The notes under the pieces: model-generated
Seen by the model: the letters and a program-made list of their open reading frames with translations, nothing else
Databases searched by the model: none
Told to the model about the DNA's origin: nothing
Assembly: GCF_031157255.1 (NCBI RefSeq)
Contig: NZ_JAVIFX010000004.1
Coordinates: 310,001 to 374,000 of the forward strand
DNA: 64,000 nt
Source of the DNA: Bradyrhizobium sp. LHD-71
GTDB taxonomy: Bacteria > Pseudomonadota > Alphaproteobacteria > Rhizobiales > Xanthobacteraceae
Reading direction: 5' to 3'
Translations under genes and position numbers: made by a program
In this document: positions 46,747 to 55,296 of the stretch, one piece after another
How positions within the stretch are numbered: position 1 is the stretch's first letter
Layout: every line of letters begins with the position of its first letter

Positions 46747-47472
46747 ATGCCGCCGGAAACCGAAGACCAACCCGTTCTGTCGCAGGCTGTCGCTGAGCCC
46801 GCGCCGCACTATCACGGCCATCGTGAACGCCTTCGCGCGCGTTTCCGCAACGCCGGCGCCGATTCCTTGAGCGACTACGAGCTGCTCGAGATGGTGCTGT
46901 TTCGCGCCTTGCCACGACGCGACGTCAAGCCGCTTGCCAAGAAACTCATCGAAAGATTTGGCTCGTTCGCCGAAGCCGTGAACGCCCCGGCATCGAGGCT
47001 TGCGGAAATCGCAGGCCTCGGCGAATCCACGATCACCGAAATCATGCTGATAGCAGCGAGCGCGAACCGGGTCGCCAGGGGCCAGATCAAGGCACGAACA
47101 ACTCTGGGCTCATGGTCGGCGGTCGTCGACTACTGCCGGACCGCGATGGCGTTTGCCGACAAGGAGCAGTTTCGCATCCTGTTCCTCGACAAGCGCAACC
47201 AGCTGATCGCCGACGAAGTACAACAGACCGGCACCGTCGACCACACCCCGGTCTATCCGCGCGAGGTGGTCAAACGCGCGCTCGAACTGTCGGCAACCGC
47301 CATCATCCTCGTCCACAACCATCCATCAGGCGACCCGACACCGTCGAACGCCGACATCCAGATGACGAAGCAGATCGTCGAGATCGCAGGCTCGCTCGGC
47401 ATCTCCGTGCACGACCACATCATCGTCGGCAAGAATGGGCATGCGAGCTTGAAGGGACTAAGATTGATTTAG
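46747..47472 (+). CDS. radC: RadC-family JAMM-domain protein
   Basis: A 241-residue protein. The N-terminal HhH region ([30 protein letters not shown]) is followed by the JAMM/MPN+ domain with [15 protein letters not shown], the Zn-binding HxHx(10)D pattern. The historical link to DNA repair is not well supported; the biochemical role is unknown. ATG at 46747 ([10 protein letters not shown]) is used, and ATG at 46711 would add 12 residues. Confidence 0.92.
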   Translation: MPPETEDQPVLSQAVAEPAPHYHGHRERLRARFRNAGADSLSDYELLEMVLFRALPRRDVKPLAKKLIERFGSFAEAVNAPASRLAEIAGLGESTITEIMLIAASANRVARGQIKARTTLGSWSAVVDYCRTAMAFADKEQFRILFLDKRNQLIADEVQQTGTVDHTPVYPREVVKRALELSATAIILVHNHPSGDPTPSNADIQMTKQIVEIAGSLGISVHDHIIVGKNGHASLKGLRLI

Positions 47473-47522
47473 ATGTTAGCCTGCTCGACGATCGCCCCAC
47501 TCGCCTCCGTCCACCATGGGCC

Positions 47523-48026
47523 TCATGCGGCTCGCCAGGGCGCAAGCCGTGGAATCCAGCGCGGGACGTTGGCGCGGAAATCCTCGTACTGGGCGCCAAA
47601 GCTCTCAGCCAGCACCGGCTCCTCGTAGACCAGGACAAAGGCGTGGAACGCGAGCCACATGAGCCCGCCGTAAATCAAGAGACGCCAGTCGCCGAACAGT
47701 ATCCCCTGGCCCAGGATGACCGCGACGACGGCGATGTAAATGGGATTGCGCACGTAGCGATAGAGCCCTGTCACCACCAGGTTCTGCGGCGGTGCGATCG
47801 GTGCCGGCGTGCCGAGCCCCTGCAGCGCAAAGCGCGCAAACGAGTCGATGAGCCCGGGCAGACCGGCGGCGATCAACAGCATCCCGACCGCGCGCGTCGC
47901 CTGTAGGTCGAAGAACGGCGGCCGAAACTCCCAATGCGTGATCGACCACGGGATGAGCCCCGCCAGGACGCTGGGCGCAACCGCAAAGAAGAGGGCAGAG
48001 CCCAATACCGCGATCGTTTTCCGCAC
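47523..48026 (-). CDS. Isoprenylcysteine carboxyl methyltransferase-like membrane protein
   Basis: A 167-residue integral membrane protein with four or five hydrophobic segments. The catalytic-region motif of the ICMT/PEMT family is YRYVRNPIYIAVVAVILGQGI, ending with YEEPVLAESFGAQYEDFRANVPRWIP. Prokaryotic members methylate unknown small lipid or cysteine substrates. GTG at 48026 has a perfect AAGGAGGT site. It is the last gene of a four-gene minus-strand cluster led by a DUF2892 gene and an ECF sigma factor. Confidence 0.82.
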   Translation of the reverse strand: MRKTIAVLGSALFFAVAPSVLAGLIPWSITHWEFRPPFFDLQATRAVGMLLIAAGLPGLIDSFARFALQGLGTPAPIAPPQNLVVTGLYRYVRNPIYIAVVAVILGQGILFGDWRLLIYGGLMWLAFHAFVLVYEEPVLAESFGAQYEDFRANVPRWIPRLAPWRAA

Positions 48027-48074
48027 TGGCACCTCCTTCCTGTCCTGTCGCAATGTTAATGCAGCCATGTCCGG

Positions 48075-48314
48075 TCAGCGCGCGGTTGAATCGCGACGGC
48101 CCTGCGAAAGCGTCTCGACCAGGCCCACTGTCCAGCACATCGGGCATCCGCGTAGCGCGACGATGGCGGCAATGCCCTCGCCCAAGGATAGCCAAGGGTG
48201 CGCGGTCTGGTGGACGATGGCCCAAGCGAGTAGCGCCGCCGCAACTGCGCCGCGCATCAGATGTGCGCCCAGGAACGCGCTCCCGAACATGCCGACTCCA
48301 CGAAAGTAATTCAT
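48075..48314 (-). CDS. 79-residue membrane protein with a CPMC motif
   Basis: A small protein with two hydrophobic segments (VAAALLAWAIVHQ and EGIAAIVALRG) and a RGCPMCWTVGLVETL C-terminal block. Its ATG overlaps the sigma factor stop (ATGA), so it is translated with it. GAGAGAG lies upstream. No family name is assigned with confidence; it resembles YgaP/DUF2892-like small membrane proteins. By position it could regulate the sigma factor, and the Cys-x-x-Cys pair could sense metal or redox state, but this is inference. Confidence 0.72.
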   Translation of the reverse strand: MNYFRGVGMFGSAFLGAHLMRGAVAAALLAWAIVHQTAHPWLSLGEGIAAIVALRGCPMCWTVGLVETLSQGRRDSTAR

Positions 48315-48865
48315 GTGCTCTCTCGTCCGTTGTCCTTTGTACCGAGCAGGTATTCGCGCACCAATGCGCGGGCGCGGCGCAGGCGGCTTTTGGCCGCTTC
48401 GCGCGTCACGCCGAGCCGCCCGGCGATTTCCCAAATCGTCAGATCTTCGAGATCTCGCAGCAGCAGCACTTCGCGATGGGACGGCGAAAGCGACTCGATC
48501 GCATTGACCAAGTCTATGCGCAACTCGTCCGGCGGGACCTTTGCGAGCTCGCGTGACTCTTCCCGGCTGGCGAGCTCCTCGACTCCGCGCATCAGCATCA
48601 GAGCCGGCAGCATGCAAAGGCGGGCGATGACGGTTAGCAGCCAGCCAGCAAGTGCGGCTGGACTGCGGATCGTGCCCACGCGCCGGTACACGACGATGAG
48701 TGCTTCTTGCACCACATCTTCGATAACCGAGGCGCGGTAGCAAAGGCGCCGGGCGTAGCGTCGAATGTCCGGCTGCAGCGCCACCAATAGCTGTGTCAGC
48801 GCGTGCCGGTCACCCGACTGTGCCGCGAGCAAGAGATCGTCTGATACGCGCGCCAAGGCAGTCAC
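48311..48865 (-). CDS. ECF-type RNA polymerase sigma factor
   Basis: A 184-residue sigma-70 family factor. Region 2 covers about residues 10-75 (ALTQLLVALQPDIRRYARRLC, then VIEDVVQEALIVVYRRV), and region 4 covers about 120-170 (LSPSHREVLLLRDLEDLTIWEIAGRLGVTREAAKSRLRRAR), with the usual short linker. GTG at 48865 overlaps the stop of the DUF2892 gene (GTGA), and the stop overlaps the next gene (ATGA). No classical zinc-finger anti-sigma gene is present. The tight coupling points to the small membrane proteins as candidate regulators. Confidence 0.87.
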   Translation of the reverse strand: MTALARVSDDLLLAAQSGDRHALTQLLVALQPDIRRYARRLCYRASVIEDVVQEALIVVYRRVGTIRSPAALAGWLLTVIARLCMLPALMLMRGVEELASREESRELAKVPPDELRIDLVNAIESLSPSHREVLLLRDLEDLTIWEIAGRLGVTREAAKSRLRRARALVREYLLGTKDNGREST

Positions 48866-49068
48866 CCCTTCGGTAGCTCGCGCCCGGCGATGGCGCAGGC
48901 AGGGCAATAGCCGAACACACCGGTGACCAGCGTCACGACACCCGCGCCGCTGAGCAGAAGCCCGAGCGGCGAAGCGTGCAGCGCAACCACGCCGCAGACA
49001 AGCATCAGGCCCCCGCCGATCAGCCTGGTCGCGCGCTCCCACCCGCCAACGTTCTTCCTATACCACAT
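48862..49068 (-). CDS. DUF2892-family small membrane protein
   Basis: A 68-residue protein with two membrane segments. The start MWYRKNVGGWERATRLIGG and the FGYCPACAIAG motif near the C-terminus are typical of DUF2892/YgaP-type inner-membrane proteins. CCGGAG precedes the ATG. It is the first gene of the ECF-sigma cluster, and its last bases overlap the sigma factor start. The CPAC pair matches the CPMC of the 79-residue protein two genes on. No gene is seen in the 271 bp upstream (49069-49339). Confidence 0.78.
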   Translation of the reverse strand: MWYRKNVGGWERATRLIGGGLMLVCGVVALHASPLGLLLSGAGVVTLVTGVFGYCPACAIAGRELPKG

Positions 49069-49339
49069 GGTTCTGTGCTCCGGTTCGTGACGCGCCGCGA
49101 TGGCGCATTCACCCAGACAAGAGGGCGCAAACCCGGCGCCGGGGTCGCGGCACAAAAAAAATTTGAGGGGGCGGCGGCGCTTCAGCAGGCTGGCGTGGGC
49201 GTCGGGCGCGGCCCTGGGCCGCCAAGGAACGCCGGCATCGGGTCGCCGGGGCTTGGACATCCGGATAAAGCCGGGCCGGCCGCTCGCTTACCGCACGACG
49301 ATCCGGCGATCCTGAGACAGCGTCGCATGGGAGCGCCGA

Positions 49340-49651
49340 TCAGACGCCCAACTGACGTTTTGCCGATCTTTGGATCTGCACCGATCCGCGAGGGGAACGG
49401 ACGGGCAAACCCGGCACTGCAACTGGCGGCGCTCCCCAAGACCTCCTCACCTGCCAAAGCCGCCAGATATTGAGCGGAAGGAGGATGCCATGCAGAAAGA
49501 TGACCGGCCCCAGCTCAAGGCCGAGCCCATATGCAAGAAACGCTACGTTGCTGAATAGCGCGGTTACGCGCAACGAGACCATATCGTCCATATAGAACGT
49601 GAGGACGACAAGACCTGACGCCAGGTAGCCGACCAGATCAACCCAATGCAT
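49340..49651 (-). CDS. Small three-segment membrane protein
   Basis: A 103-residue protein, MHWVDLVGYLASGLVVLTFY at the start, with about three hydrophobic segments in residues 5-72 and a polar Arg/Pro-rich tail. GAGGCG lies six bases before the ATG at 49651; an ATG at 49663 is possible. The pattern resembles small conserved membrane proteins of rhizobia, but no function is known to me. The 269 bp to the next gene (49652-49920) show nothing recognisable. Confidence 0.65.
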   Translation of the reverse strand: MHWVDLVGYLASGLVVLTFYMDDMVSLRVTALFSNVAFLAYGLGLELGPVIFLHGILLPLNIWRLWQVRRSWGAPPVAVPGLPVRSPRGSVQIQRSAKRQLGV

Positions 49652-49920
49652 GGCGCGCCTCATTCGTCATGAGGGTTCAGTCTTGCCGGCCGGTGAGCCG
49701 CGCGACGAGCGCACTGGTCACGCCTGCTGTCGAGCCCTGGCCCTTCTAACGCAGGCTGCAAATCGTCGCGTCCTCCGATCGGGTGATGCACGTGCGCGCT
49801 TCGCCCAAACGCTGAAAGACGCGCACCGCACGAACTCTGAAATGCGCCTTACTGGAGGCTTCGTTTCGCTGCGGCCGGTGCTATAGTGCGCAAAACCGAT
49901 CAAAAAAGGGGGGCTGCACA

Positions 49921-50691
49921 TTGGCCGCACTCTTGCAGAACCACATCGCGGCGATCACGGGCGCCGGCTCAGGGATCGGCCGCGCGATCGCTGCTGGATT
50001 TGCCCGCGAAGGTGCGCAGGTGGTGGCGCTCGACATCAACGACAAGGCAGCATCCGAGACCGCGGCGGAGATCCGCGCGGCGGGCGGCAAGGCACAGAGC
50101 TTCGCGCTCGACGTCACCGATCACACGGCCTGCCGCACCATTGCCGCGCAGGTGCGCGACGACGTCGGCGCGATTTCGATCCTCGTCAACAACGCCGGCA
50201 TCAACCGGCGCAACGCCTTCGTCGCGGACGCCGATACTGTAGTCAAGGACTGGCAGGACATTACCGCGATCAATCTCGACGGTGTGTTCAACGTGACGCA
50301 CGCGTTCATCGCCCAGCTGCGCGCGAACAAGGGCCGCGTCATCAACATCGCTTCGATCCAGGCCTTCGTGCACGTGCGTACGCCCAGTTCGGTGGCCTAT
50401 ACGACTTCGAAACACGGGGTGCTCGGTTTCACCCGCGCGCTTGCCACCGAGCTCGGCAAGGACGGCGTCCGCGTCAACGCCATTGGTCCCGGGTTCATAG
50501 AGACACCGCTCAATGCGCAGGTGCGCGCCACAAATCCAGAGCTGGTAAAGACGTTCCTTGACCACACGCCACTCGGTCGCGCCGGCAAGCCGGAAGACCT
50601 GGTGGGGCCCGCGCTCTTTCTCGCTTCAGACTTGTCGGCGTACGTCACAGGCGCCATCGTCATGGCCGACGGCGGCTATCGTGCGATCTGA
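49921..50691 (+). CDS. SDR oxidoreductase (gluconate 5-dehydrogenase/KduD-like)
   Basis: A 256-residue classical SDR with TGAGSGIGRAIA, an Asp after beta-2 (ALDINDKAA) suggesting NAD(H), NNAGINRR, the catalytic serine in INIASIQAF, and YTTSKHGVLG. Similarity of the GIN(R)RNAF region to sugar-acid dehydrogenases such as KduD and gluconate 5-dehydrogenase is visible but not decisive. The start is TTG at 49921, preceded by a run of Gs. The next gene lies 79 bp downstream. Confidence 0.84.
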   Translation: MAALLQNHIAAITGAGSGIGRAIAAGFAREGAQVVALDINDKAASETAAEIRAAGGKAQSFALDVTDHTACRTIAAQVRDDVGAISILVNNAGINRRNAFVADADTVVKDWQDITAINLDGVFNVTHAFIAQLRANKGRVINIASIQAFVHVRTPSSVAYTTSKHGVLGFTRALATELGKDGVRVNAIGPGFIETPLNAQVRATNPELVKTFLDHTPLGRAGKPEDLVGPALFLASDLSAYVTGAIVMADGGYRAI

Positions 50692-50770
50692 AGGAGCCTT
50701 CTGCTAGCGATATCCGGACTCCGCCGATCCTCGTAAGGTTCTGCCCTGGGGCTCAAGACAAGGAGGAGCC

Positions 50771-51325
50771 GTGAGCGAAGAAACGTTGCGGCGCTGGCGC
50801 CGGCTCGACGAGCCCGGCCTCGAGCTGATGCATCTGTCCAAGACGGCTGACGGAGTTCAGGTCACTTCCGATTTGATTCACGCCGGCGCAGACCCATTCG
50901 GTCTACGCTATTCATGGTCGCTCGACGGAAGCTGGCGAACCAAGTCGCTGCGCATATCGCTCAGGCGCGAAGGTCGGGATTTCACGTGCGACGTCGAACG
51001 GACTGGCGCTTCCTCCTGGTCGGTGGATGGACAGCCGCGCCCGGACTTGAGCGGCTGCATCGAGCTCGATCTCTCGGCTACCCCATTTTGCAATTCGCTT
51101 GCGATCCGGCATCTGGGCGCGACCGGCGAACTTGTCGTGGGCTTCATACAGCTTCCCGGATTGTCGATTACACCGTCGCTGCAGCGCTATGAAGCGATGG
51201 GGCCCAATCAGTGGCGTTTCGTCGATCTCGGCGCATCGAAGGGTTTCACAGCAATCCTGACCCTGGATTCCGAGAACCTGGTTCAGCGATACGAAGGGCT
51301 GTTCGAGGAAATCTCTGCCCCCTGA
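50771..51325 (+). CDS. Putative glycolipid-binding (DUF1089-like) protein
   Basis: A 184-residue soluble protein with a GTG start and an AGGAGGAG site. It starts RRWRRLDEPGLELMHL and has the beta-rich pattern FGLRYSWSLDGSWRTKSLRI, RRTGASSWSVDG, and GCIELDLSATPFCNSLAIRHL. This layout matches the putative glycolipid-binding family, a beta-barrel group of unknown role (assignment from memory). It may be cotranscribed with the upstream SDR. Confidence 0.68.
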   Translation: MSEETLRRWRRLDEPGLELMHLSKTADGVQVTSDLIHAGADPFGLRYSWSLDGSWRTKSLRISLRREGRDFTCDVERTGASSWSVDGQPRPDLSGCIELDLSATPFCNSLAIRHLGATGELVVGFIQLPGLSITPSLQRYEAMGPNQWRFVDLGASKGFTAILTLDSENLVQRYEGLFEEISAP

Positions 51326-51393
51326 GCCGAGCGCAATCACAGGGCCTGAGACAAGCTTGATCAGGAACACCGGAGGTGGGCCGCACGCCCCGA

Positions 51394-52710
51394 TTACGCC
51401 GTCATAGCCGCGCGCCAGCGCGTGTCGCGCGGCGAAGGCCGGCGATGCAGCCGGCGGTCGAGCAGGTCACGGGCCTTCACCGCCTCACCACCTTTCATGA
51501 AGGCGACGAGCAGCGTGTCTTCGACAATCTCACGCTGGGCGTGGCTGCCGCCGATGCGCACGACGTCAGCAGCGACCGGCTCGAGCAGGCGCGCGCAATC
51601 CACATACTTCTGCTCGGCAAAGGCCAGCATTGCACGGCAGACGGTCGGAAGCACCGCACCCGGCGCGAGCCGGCCTTCTGAAAGCCGCTTCTCGAGCTCC
51701 GCAATCCGCTGCGCGAGGGCCGCGTGGCTTCCTGTCGCAGCTGCGACCAGCGCCATGTGCATATCGGCGAACGGCACGCCGGCCTTCGGAAAGCTGCGCT
51801 CGGCATGAGCCGCGGCGTCGTCCCAGGTCTCTTTCGGCACGGCATGGCCGTAGGCCGCAAGCCGCCACAGCAACGAGGCGCCGTCGGTAACGGAATTGAT
51901 CGGCGGCGCGGTTGTCACTTTCGGCTGGATCCGCTCGGCATAGATCGCGAGCGCGCGCTCCGGATTGCCTTTTTCCAGGGCGACGAGCGCCTGATGCCAT
52001 GAAATATGGCCGTGCATCAGCCCCGAGCGATCGTAACTCGGCAGCCAGCCGGTGATCAGCTGGTCGGCGTGCTCTCCCGACCCATCCTCAAACATCGCAT
52101 GCGCGAGCGCGTGGACCGCATTGGCGTTGGCCGATCGCCGCTCGAATGCCCGTTGGGTGATCTCGCGACCATGCCCGACATTGCCGTTCTCGGTGTGCGA
52201 CCAGCCGAGATAGGTGAGGAAGAACCAGTCGTCGCCGTAGTGTCGGGCGTGGCGCTCGGCGAGGTCGACACGGGCCTGGTCGTGATCGGCCATGCCGGAG
52301 AATGCGAACAATCCGAACGCTCCCATCGGAAGCACGAAGACGAATGCGTCGCGGGGCCATTCCTCAAGATGCGCTAGCGCATTGGTGAGCGACCGCGCCG
52401 ATCGGCCTTCCATGCCCAGCGCAAGCGTCTCGACATGGCTTTTTTCGCGCGCAGTGCCGCGACGGCCGACGAGCTCGCGCGCGAGCGCGGCCTCGGCTTG
52501 AGCCGTGCCCCCGTCCGCATGGATGAAGGCGATGCGCGCACGGGCGATGTGTGCCAGCGCAAAGTCCGGATCACTGGCGATTGCCGTTTCGAATGCCTCG
52601 ACAGCGCCGGGCCAGGCGGCAAGCATCCGATCGACGCCGTCGCGATAAGCTGCCGCGGCGATCTCCGAAGAGGTCGAAAGCGGCGAACCATAACGATCAT
52701 GACAGGCCAT
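51394..52710 (-). CDS. TPR protein (TTC38-like)
   Basis: A 438-residue cytoplasmic protein built of tetratricopeptide-like helical pairs, without a signal peptide. The repeats include AVEAFETAIASDPDFALAHI, NANAVHALAHAMFEDGSG and the GWLPSYDRSGLMHGHISWH block, as in TTC38-type proteins. The long conserved run without an enzyme motif suggests a scaffold. AGGAGG precedes the ATG at 52710. It lies downstream of, and 65 bp from, the AprI-type gene but is probably transcribed separately. Confidence 0.78.
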   Translation of the reverse strand: MACHDRYGSPLSTSSEIAAAAYRDGVDRMLAAWPGAVEAFETAIASDPDFALAHIARARIAFIHADGGTAQAEAALARELVGRRGTAREKSHVETLALGMEGRSARSLTNALAHLEEWPRDAFVFVLPMGAFGLFAFSGMADHDQARVDLAERHARHYGDDWFFLTYLGWSHTENGNVGHGREITQRAFERRSANANAVHALAHAMFEDGSGEHADQLITGWLPSYDRSGLMHGHISWHQALVALEKGNPERALAIYAERIQPKVTTAPPINSVTDGASLLWRLAAYGHAVPKETWDDAAAHAERSFPKAGVPFADMHMALVAAATGSHAALAQRIAELEKRLSEGRLAPGAVLPTVCRAMLAFAEQKYVDCARLLEPVAADVVRIGGSHAQREIVEDTLLVAFMKGGEAVKARDLLDRRLHRRPSPRDTRWRAAMTA

Positions 52711-52726
52711 GAGGGCCTCCTGGACT

Positions 52727-52759
52727 CGACTCCGGAAAATGGTACCGATTTTCGGGTCG
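52727..52759. repeat. Small hairpin upstream of the TPR gene
   Basis: CGACTCCGGAAAAT (52727-52740) pairs with ATTTTCGGGTCG (52748-52759) with one bulge, over a 7-nt loop containing GGTACC. The CCGGAAAAT/ATTTTCGG type is frequent as a dispersed palindrome in rhizobial genomes. It could also be an operator for the TPR gene. Confidence 0.45.
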
Positions 52760-52775
52760 AATCAAGCCCTAAAAG

Positions 52776-53489
52776 TTACTCGCGAACGAGCAGCAGCGGG
52801 TCGGCCGAATCCGGCATACGTCGCCACTGTGCGTTGTCGTCGGCCTCGAAGCGCCAGATCTCGCGCTTGGCAGAGATCAGCAGAAGCTCACCGCGTTCGA
52901 TCCGCCAGGTTGTCGGCGCGAAGGCCGCAAACGACGGATCGCAGCGCGGCTTGACGAACACCTGAAAGCTCTCGTCTCCGGCATCATTGTTGGTCAGGGT
53001 GACCGAACAGATCGCCTTGCCCGTGCCCCGCATCACGGACCAGTTGCCGATCATCTGATCGGTCGAGCGCGTGAGCGCCCGCGCCGCCGCGAGATTCTGC
53101 AGGATGAACACGCCTTCGCCCTGGCGCGTCCCTTCGTAGATGCCATTTTCGACTTCGGTCAGGTCGAGCACGGCCTCGCCCTTGCCGTCCTGCAGCCGCA
53201 CGATATCGAGACCCTTGATCGCCCAGGACGCAATGGACTTCGTGAAAGGCAGCTGCTCGCCGCAACCCTTCTCGAGTTCGAGCTTCCTGCCACCCGGTGC
53301 ATTGTCGTTCTTCAACGACAGCGCGCAGGTGCGATCACGGCCCGCCGTCGACAACTCCCATTCGCCGATCATCTCTTTCGTGAGGTCGACAGCATTCTGC
53401 GCGCTGGAAGGGCCGCCCGCGACAATCACCGCTGCAGCGAGCGCCAGCCCGCCAAATCTCAGACGACGACCATCGGCGCGGCGCAGCAT
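52776..53489 (-). CDS. Secreted AprI/Inh-type metalloprotease inhibitor, two domains
   Basis: A 237-residue protein with a signal peptide (about 1-31, ending PSSAQ). Two copies of an Inh-like domain are visible: the first starts LTKEMIGEWELSTAGRDRTC (about 36), the second STDQMIGNWSVMRGTGKAIC (about 140). Each has the Cys then the WxIxxGxLxLL pattern (SWAIKGLDIVRL; TWRIERGELLLI). Inh proteins protect the periplasm from secreted serralysin-type proteases, and the two-domain form is less common. It starts two bases after the dehydrogenase stop, so it belongs to the ABC transporter operon. No protease gene is nearby. Confidence 0.8.
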   Translation of the reverse strand: MLRRADGRRLRFGGLALAAAVIVAGGPSSAQNAVDLTKEMIGEWELSTAGRDRTCALSLKNDNAPGGRKLELEKGCGEQLPFTKSIASWAIKGLDIVRLQDGKGEAVLDLTEVENGIYEGTRQGEGVFILQNLAAARALTRSTDQMIGNWSVMRGTGKAICSVTLTNNDAGDESFQVFVKPRCDPSFAAFAPTTWRIERGELLLISAKREIWRFEADDNAQWRRMPDSADPLLLVRE

Positions 53490-53491
53490 CG

Positions 53492-54478
53492 TCAGCGGCC
53501 TTTTATCGGGGTCTCGGGGATCGGCGTCGGCGGCAACTTGCCGGCGAACCAGTCGCGGATGTTCTCCACCACGAGCTGGTCCATCGAGCCACGTGTCAGC
53601 ACCGTGGCCGAGCCGATGTGCGGCAACAGCACGACATTCTGCATCGCGCGCAGTTCGTCCGGCACCACCGGCTCGTTGGCGAACACATCGAGCCCGGCGG
53701 CCAGAATATCGCCCTTCTTGAGCGCTGCGATCAGGGCCTCTTCGTCGACCACCGAACCGCGCGACATGTTGATGAGGACACCGTTCGGACCGAGCGCGTT
53801 GATCACCTCCGCGCTCACCAACTTGTTGGTCGCGGCCCCGCCGGGCGTCATGACCACCAGGGTGTCGACCGCCTTCGCCATATCGAGCAGTTTCGGGTAG
53901 TGGCGATAAAGCACGTTATCGGCGGGCCGGCGCGCGTGATAGACGACCGGCACCTTCATGGCGTCGAGGCGACGAGCGATGGCGCGGCCGATGCGTCCCA
54001 TGCCAACCATGCCCACGGTGCGATCGCGCATCGAGCCTGCCGTGAGCGGATAGGGTTGATTGGCCCAAAGACCCGAGCGCACGTAGCGGTCGGCCTTCAC
54101 GAACTCACGTACGGTGCAGATCAACAGCCCAAGCGCAGCGTCGGCGGTTTCTTCCGTCAGCACGTCCGGCGTATGGGTGACGACGATGTTGTGATCGCGC
54201 GCATAGTTGAAGTCCACGTGGTCGTAACCGACGCCGAAGGTGGAGATGATCTCCAGTTTTGGAAATTTCGACAGCATCGCCTGATCGACGCGGATGAGAT
54301 CGGTCACGGCGATACCGCGAACGCGCTCGGCCATCGCGGCATTGATGCGGCCGAGGTCACGCTGGTTCTCGAACTGATGCAGCACGAACCCGTCCGAAAG
54401 TCCCCGGGTGACAATGGCCTTGGGAGGGCCGAACACCAGAATATCGGCTTTCTCGGTGGACGCGGAACTCGAAGCCAT
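53492..54478 (-). CDS. D-isomer-specific 2-hydroxyacid dehydrogenase
   Basis: A 328-residue NAD(P)H-dependent dehydrogenase. The nucleotide loop is VGMVGMGRIGRAIA, followed by YHARRP, where the Arg pair suggests NADP(H). Catalytic Arg, Glu and His are in MSRGSVVDEE, FANEPVVP and LPHIGSAT. It reduces keto acids such as glyoxylate or hydroxypyruvate, or oxidises D-2-hydroxy acids. Its ATG overlaps the permease stop by one base (TGATG). It is the fourth gene of the importer operon, so its substrate may be the imported compound. Confidence 0.88.
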   Translation of the reverse strand: MASSSASTEKADILVFGPPKAIVTRGLSDGFVLHQFENQRDLGRINAAMAERVRGIAVTDLIRVDQAMLSKFPKLEIISTFGVGYDHVDFNYARDHNIVVTHTPDVLTEETADAALGLLICTVREFVKADRYVRSGLWANQPYPLTAGSMRDRTVGMVGMGRIGRAIARRLDAMKVPVVYHARRPADNVLYRHYPKLLDMAKAVDTLVVMTPGGAATNKLVSAEVINALGPNGVLINMSRGSVVDEEALIAALKKGDILAAGLDVFANEPVVPDELRAMQNVVLLPHIGSATVLTRGSMDQLVVENIRDWFAGKLPPTPIPETPIKGR

Positions 54479-55296
54479 CAGCTTTCCTTTCCCAGCGCGC
54501 TTTCGTGCCAGCGGCGTAGCACAAGATGCGATATCAGTGACAGGCCCATGAAAATGACAATGCCGGCGGCCGAGAGCAACAGCAGGGCCGCAAACATGCG
54601 CGGAATATTCAGCCGGTAACCGGATTCGGCAATCCGGTAGGCCAGCCCGGAGCCGGCCCCTGCCGAGCCGGCGGCAATTTCGGCGACCACCGCGCCGATC
54701 AGCGACAAGCCACCGGCGATGCGCAGCCCGCCAAGGATATGCGGCAGCGCCGAAGGCAACTTGAGCTGCCACAGCGTCTGCTCGTTCGATGCGCCGTAAA
54801 GGGCAAACAGGTCCTTCAGGTTGCTATCGACGGAGTTGAGCCCAAGCGTCGTGTTCGCCAGGACCGGAAAGAACGCGACGATCCAGGCGCAGGCGACCAC
54901 CGCGAGCTGTTGCGGCAAATAGATCAGGAGCAGCGGCGCGATCGCCACTACCGGCGTCACCTGCAGGATGATCGCGTAAGGATACAGTGAATATTCGACC
55001 AGCCGCGAGCGATTGAAGAGAAAGGCCATCGCGACGCCGCCCACGGCCGCGGCAATGAACCCTTCGAACGTGGTGGTCAGCGTCACCAGCAGCGACCCGC
55101 CAAGAATCTGCCAGTCCTGGACCAGCGTCTTGAACACCAGGATTGGACCGGGCAACTGGTATGGCGGGATATCGTTCAACCGGACGATCAGATCCCAGAC
55201 CAGAAGACCGATCGCGAGCGTGACAACCGGTAGGCCAAAACGCAGCAGGTTGGCCGTACACTCCACGAAGCCCGATTCGTCGCGCGTCTGCATCAT
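54478..55296 (-). CDS. ABC transporter permease (NMT1/SsuC/TauC type)
   Basis: A 272-residue inner-membrane permease with about six hydrophobic segments. The EAA-like loop is YGASNEQTLWQLKLPSALPHILGGLRI, and GLSLIGAVVAEI follows. It is of the nitrate/taurine/sulfonate-importer type. It overlaps the ATPase stop by four bases (two ATG choices, 55296 and 55293) and the dehydrogenase start by one. Confidence 0.9.
   Translation of the reverse strand: MMQTRDESGFVECTANLLRFGLPVVTLAIGLLVWDLIVRLNDIPPYQLPGPILVFKTLVQDWQILGGSLLVTLTTTFEGFIAAAVGGVAMAFLFNRSRLVEYSLYPYAIILQVTPVVAIAPLLLIYLPQQLAVVACAWIVAFFPVLANTTLGLNSVDSNLKDLFALYGASNEQTLWQLKLPSALPHILGGLRIAGGLSLIGAVVAEIAAGSAGAGSGLAYRIAESGYRLNIPRMFAALLLLSAAGIVIFMGLSLISHLVLRRWHESALGKES

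Noticed and set aside
49151-49166. Run of As followed by TTTGAGGGGGC, considered as a terminator tail or slippage site
   Set aside because: No stem precedes the A/T run on either strand, and no overlapping reading frames of known families meet there.
49076-49473. Open plus-strand frame of about 165 codons opposite the DUF2892 gene and the small membrane protein gene
   Set aside because: Gly/Pro/Arg-rich shadow composition. The minus-strand genes have hydrophobic segments and ribosome-binding sites.
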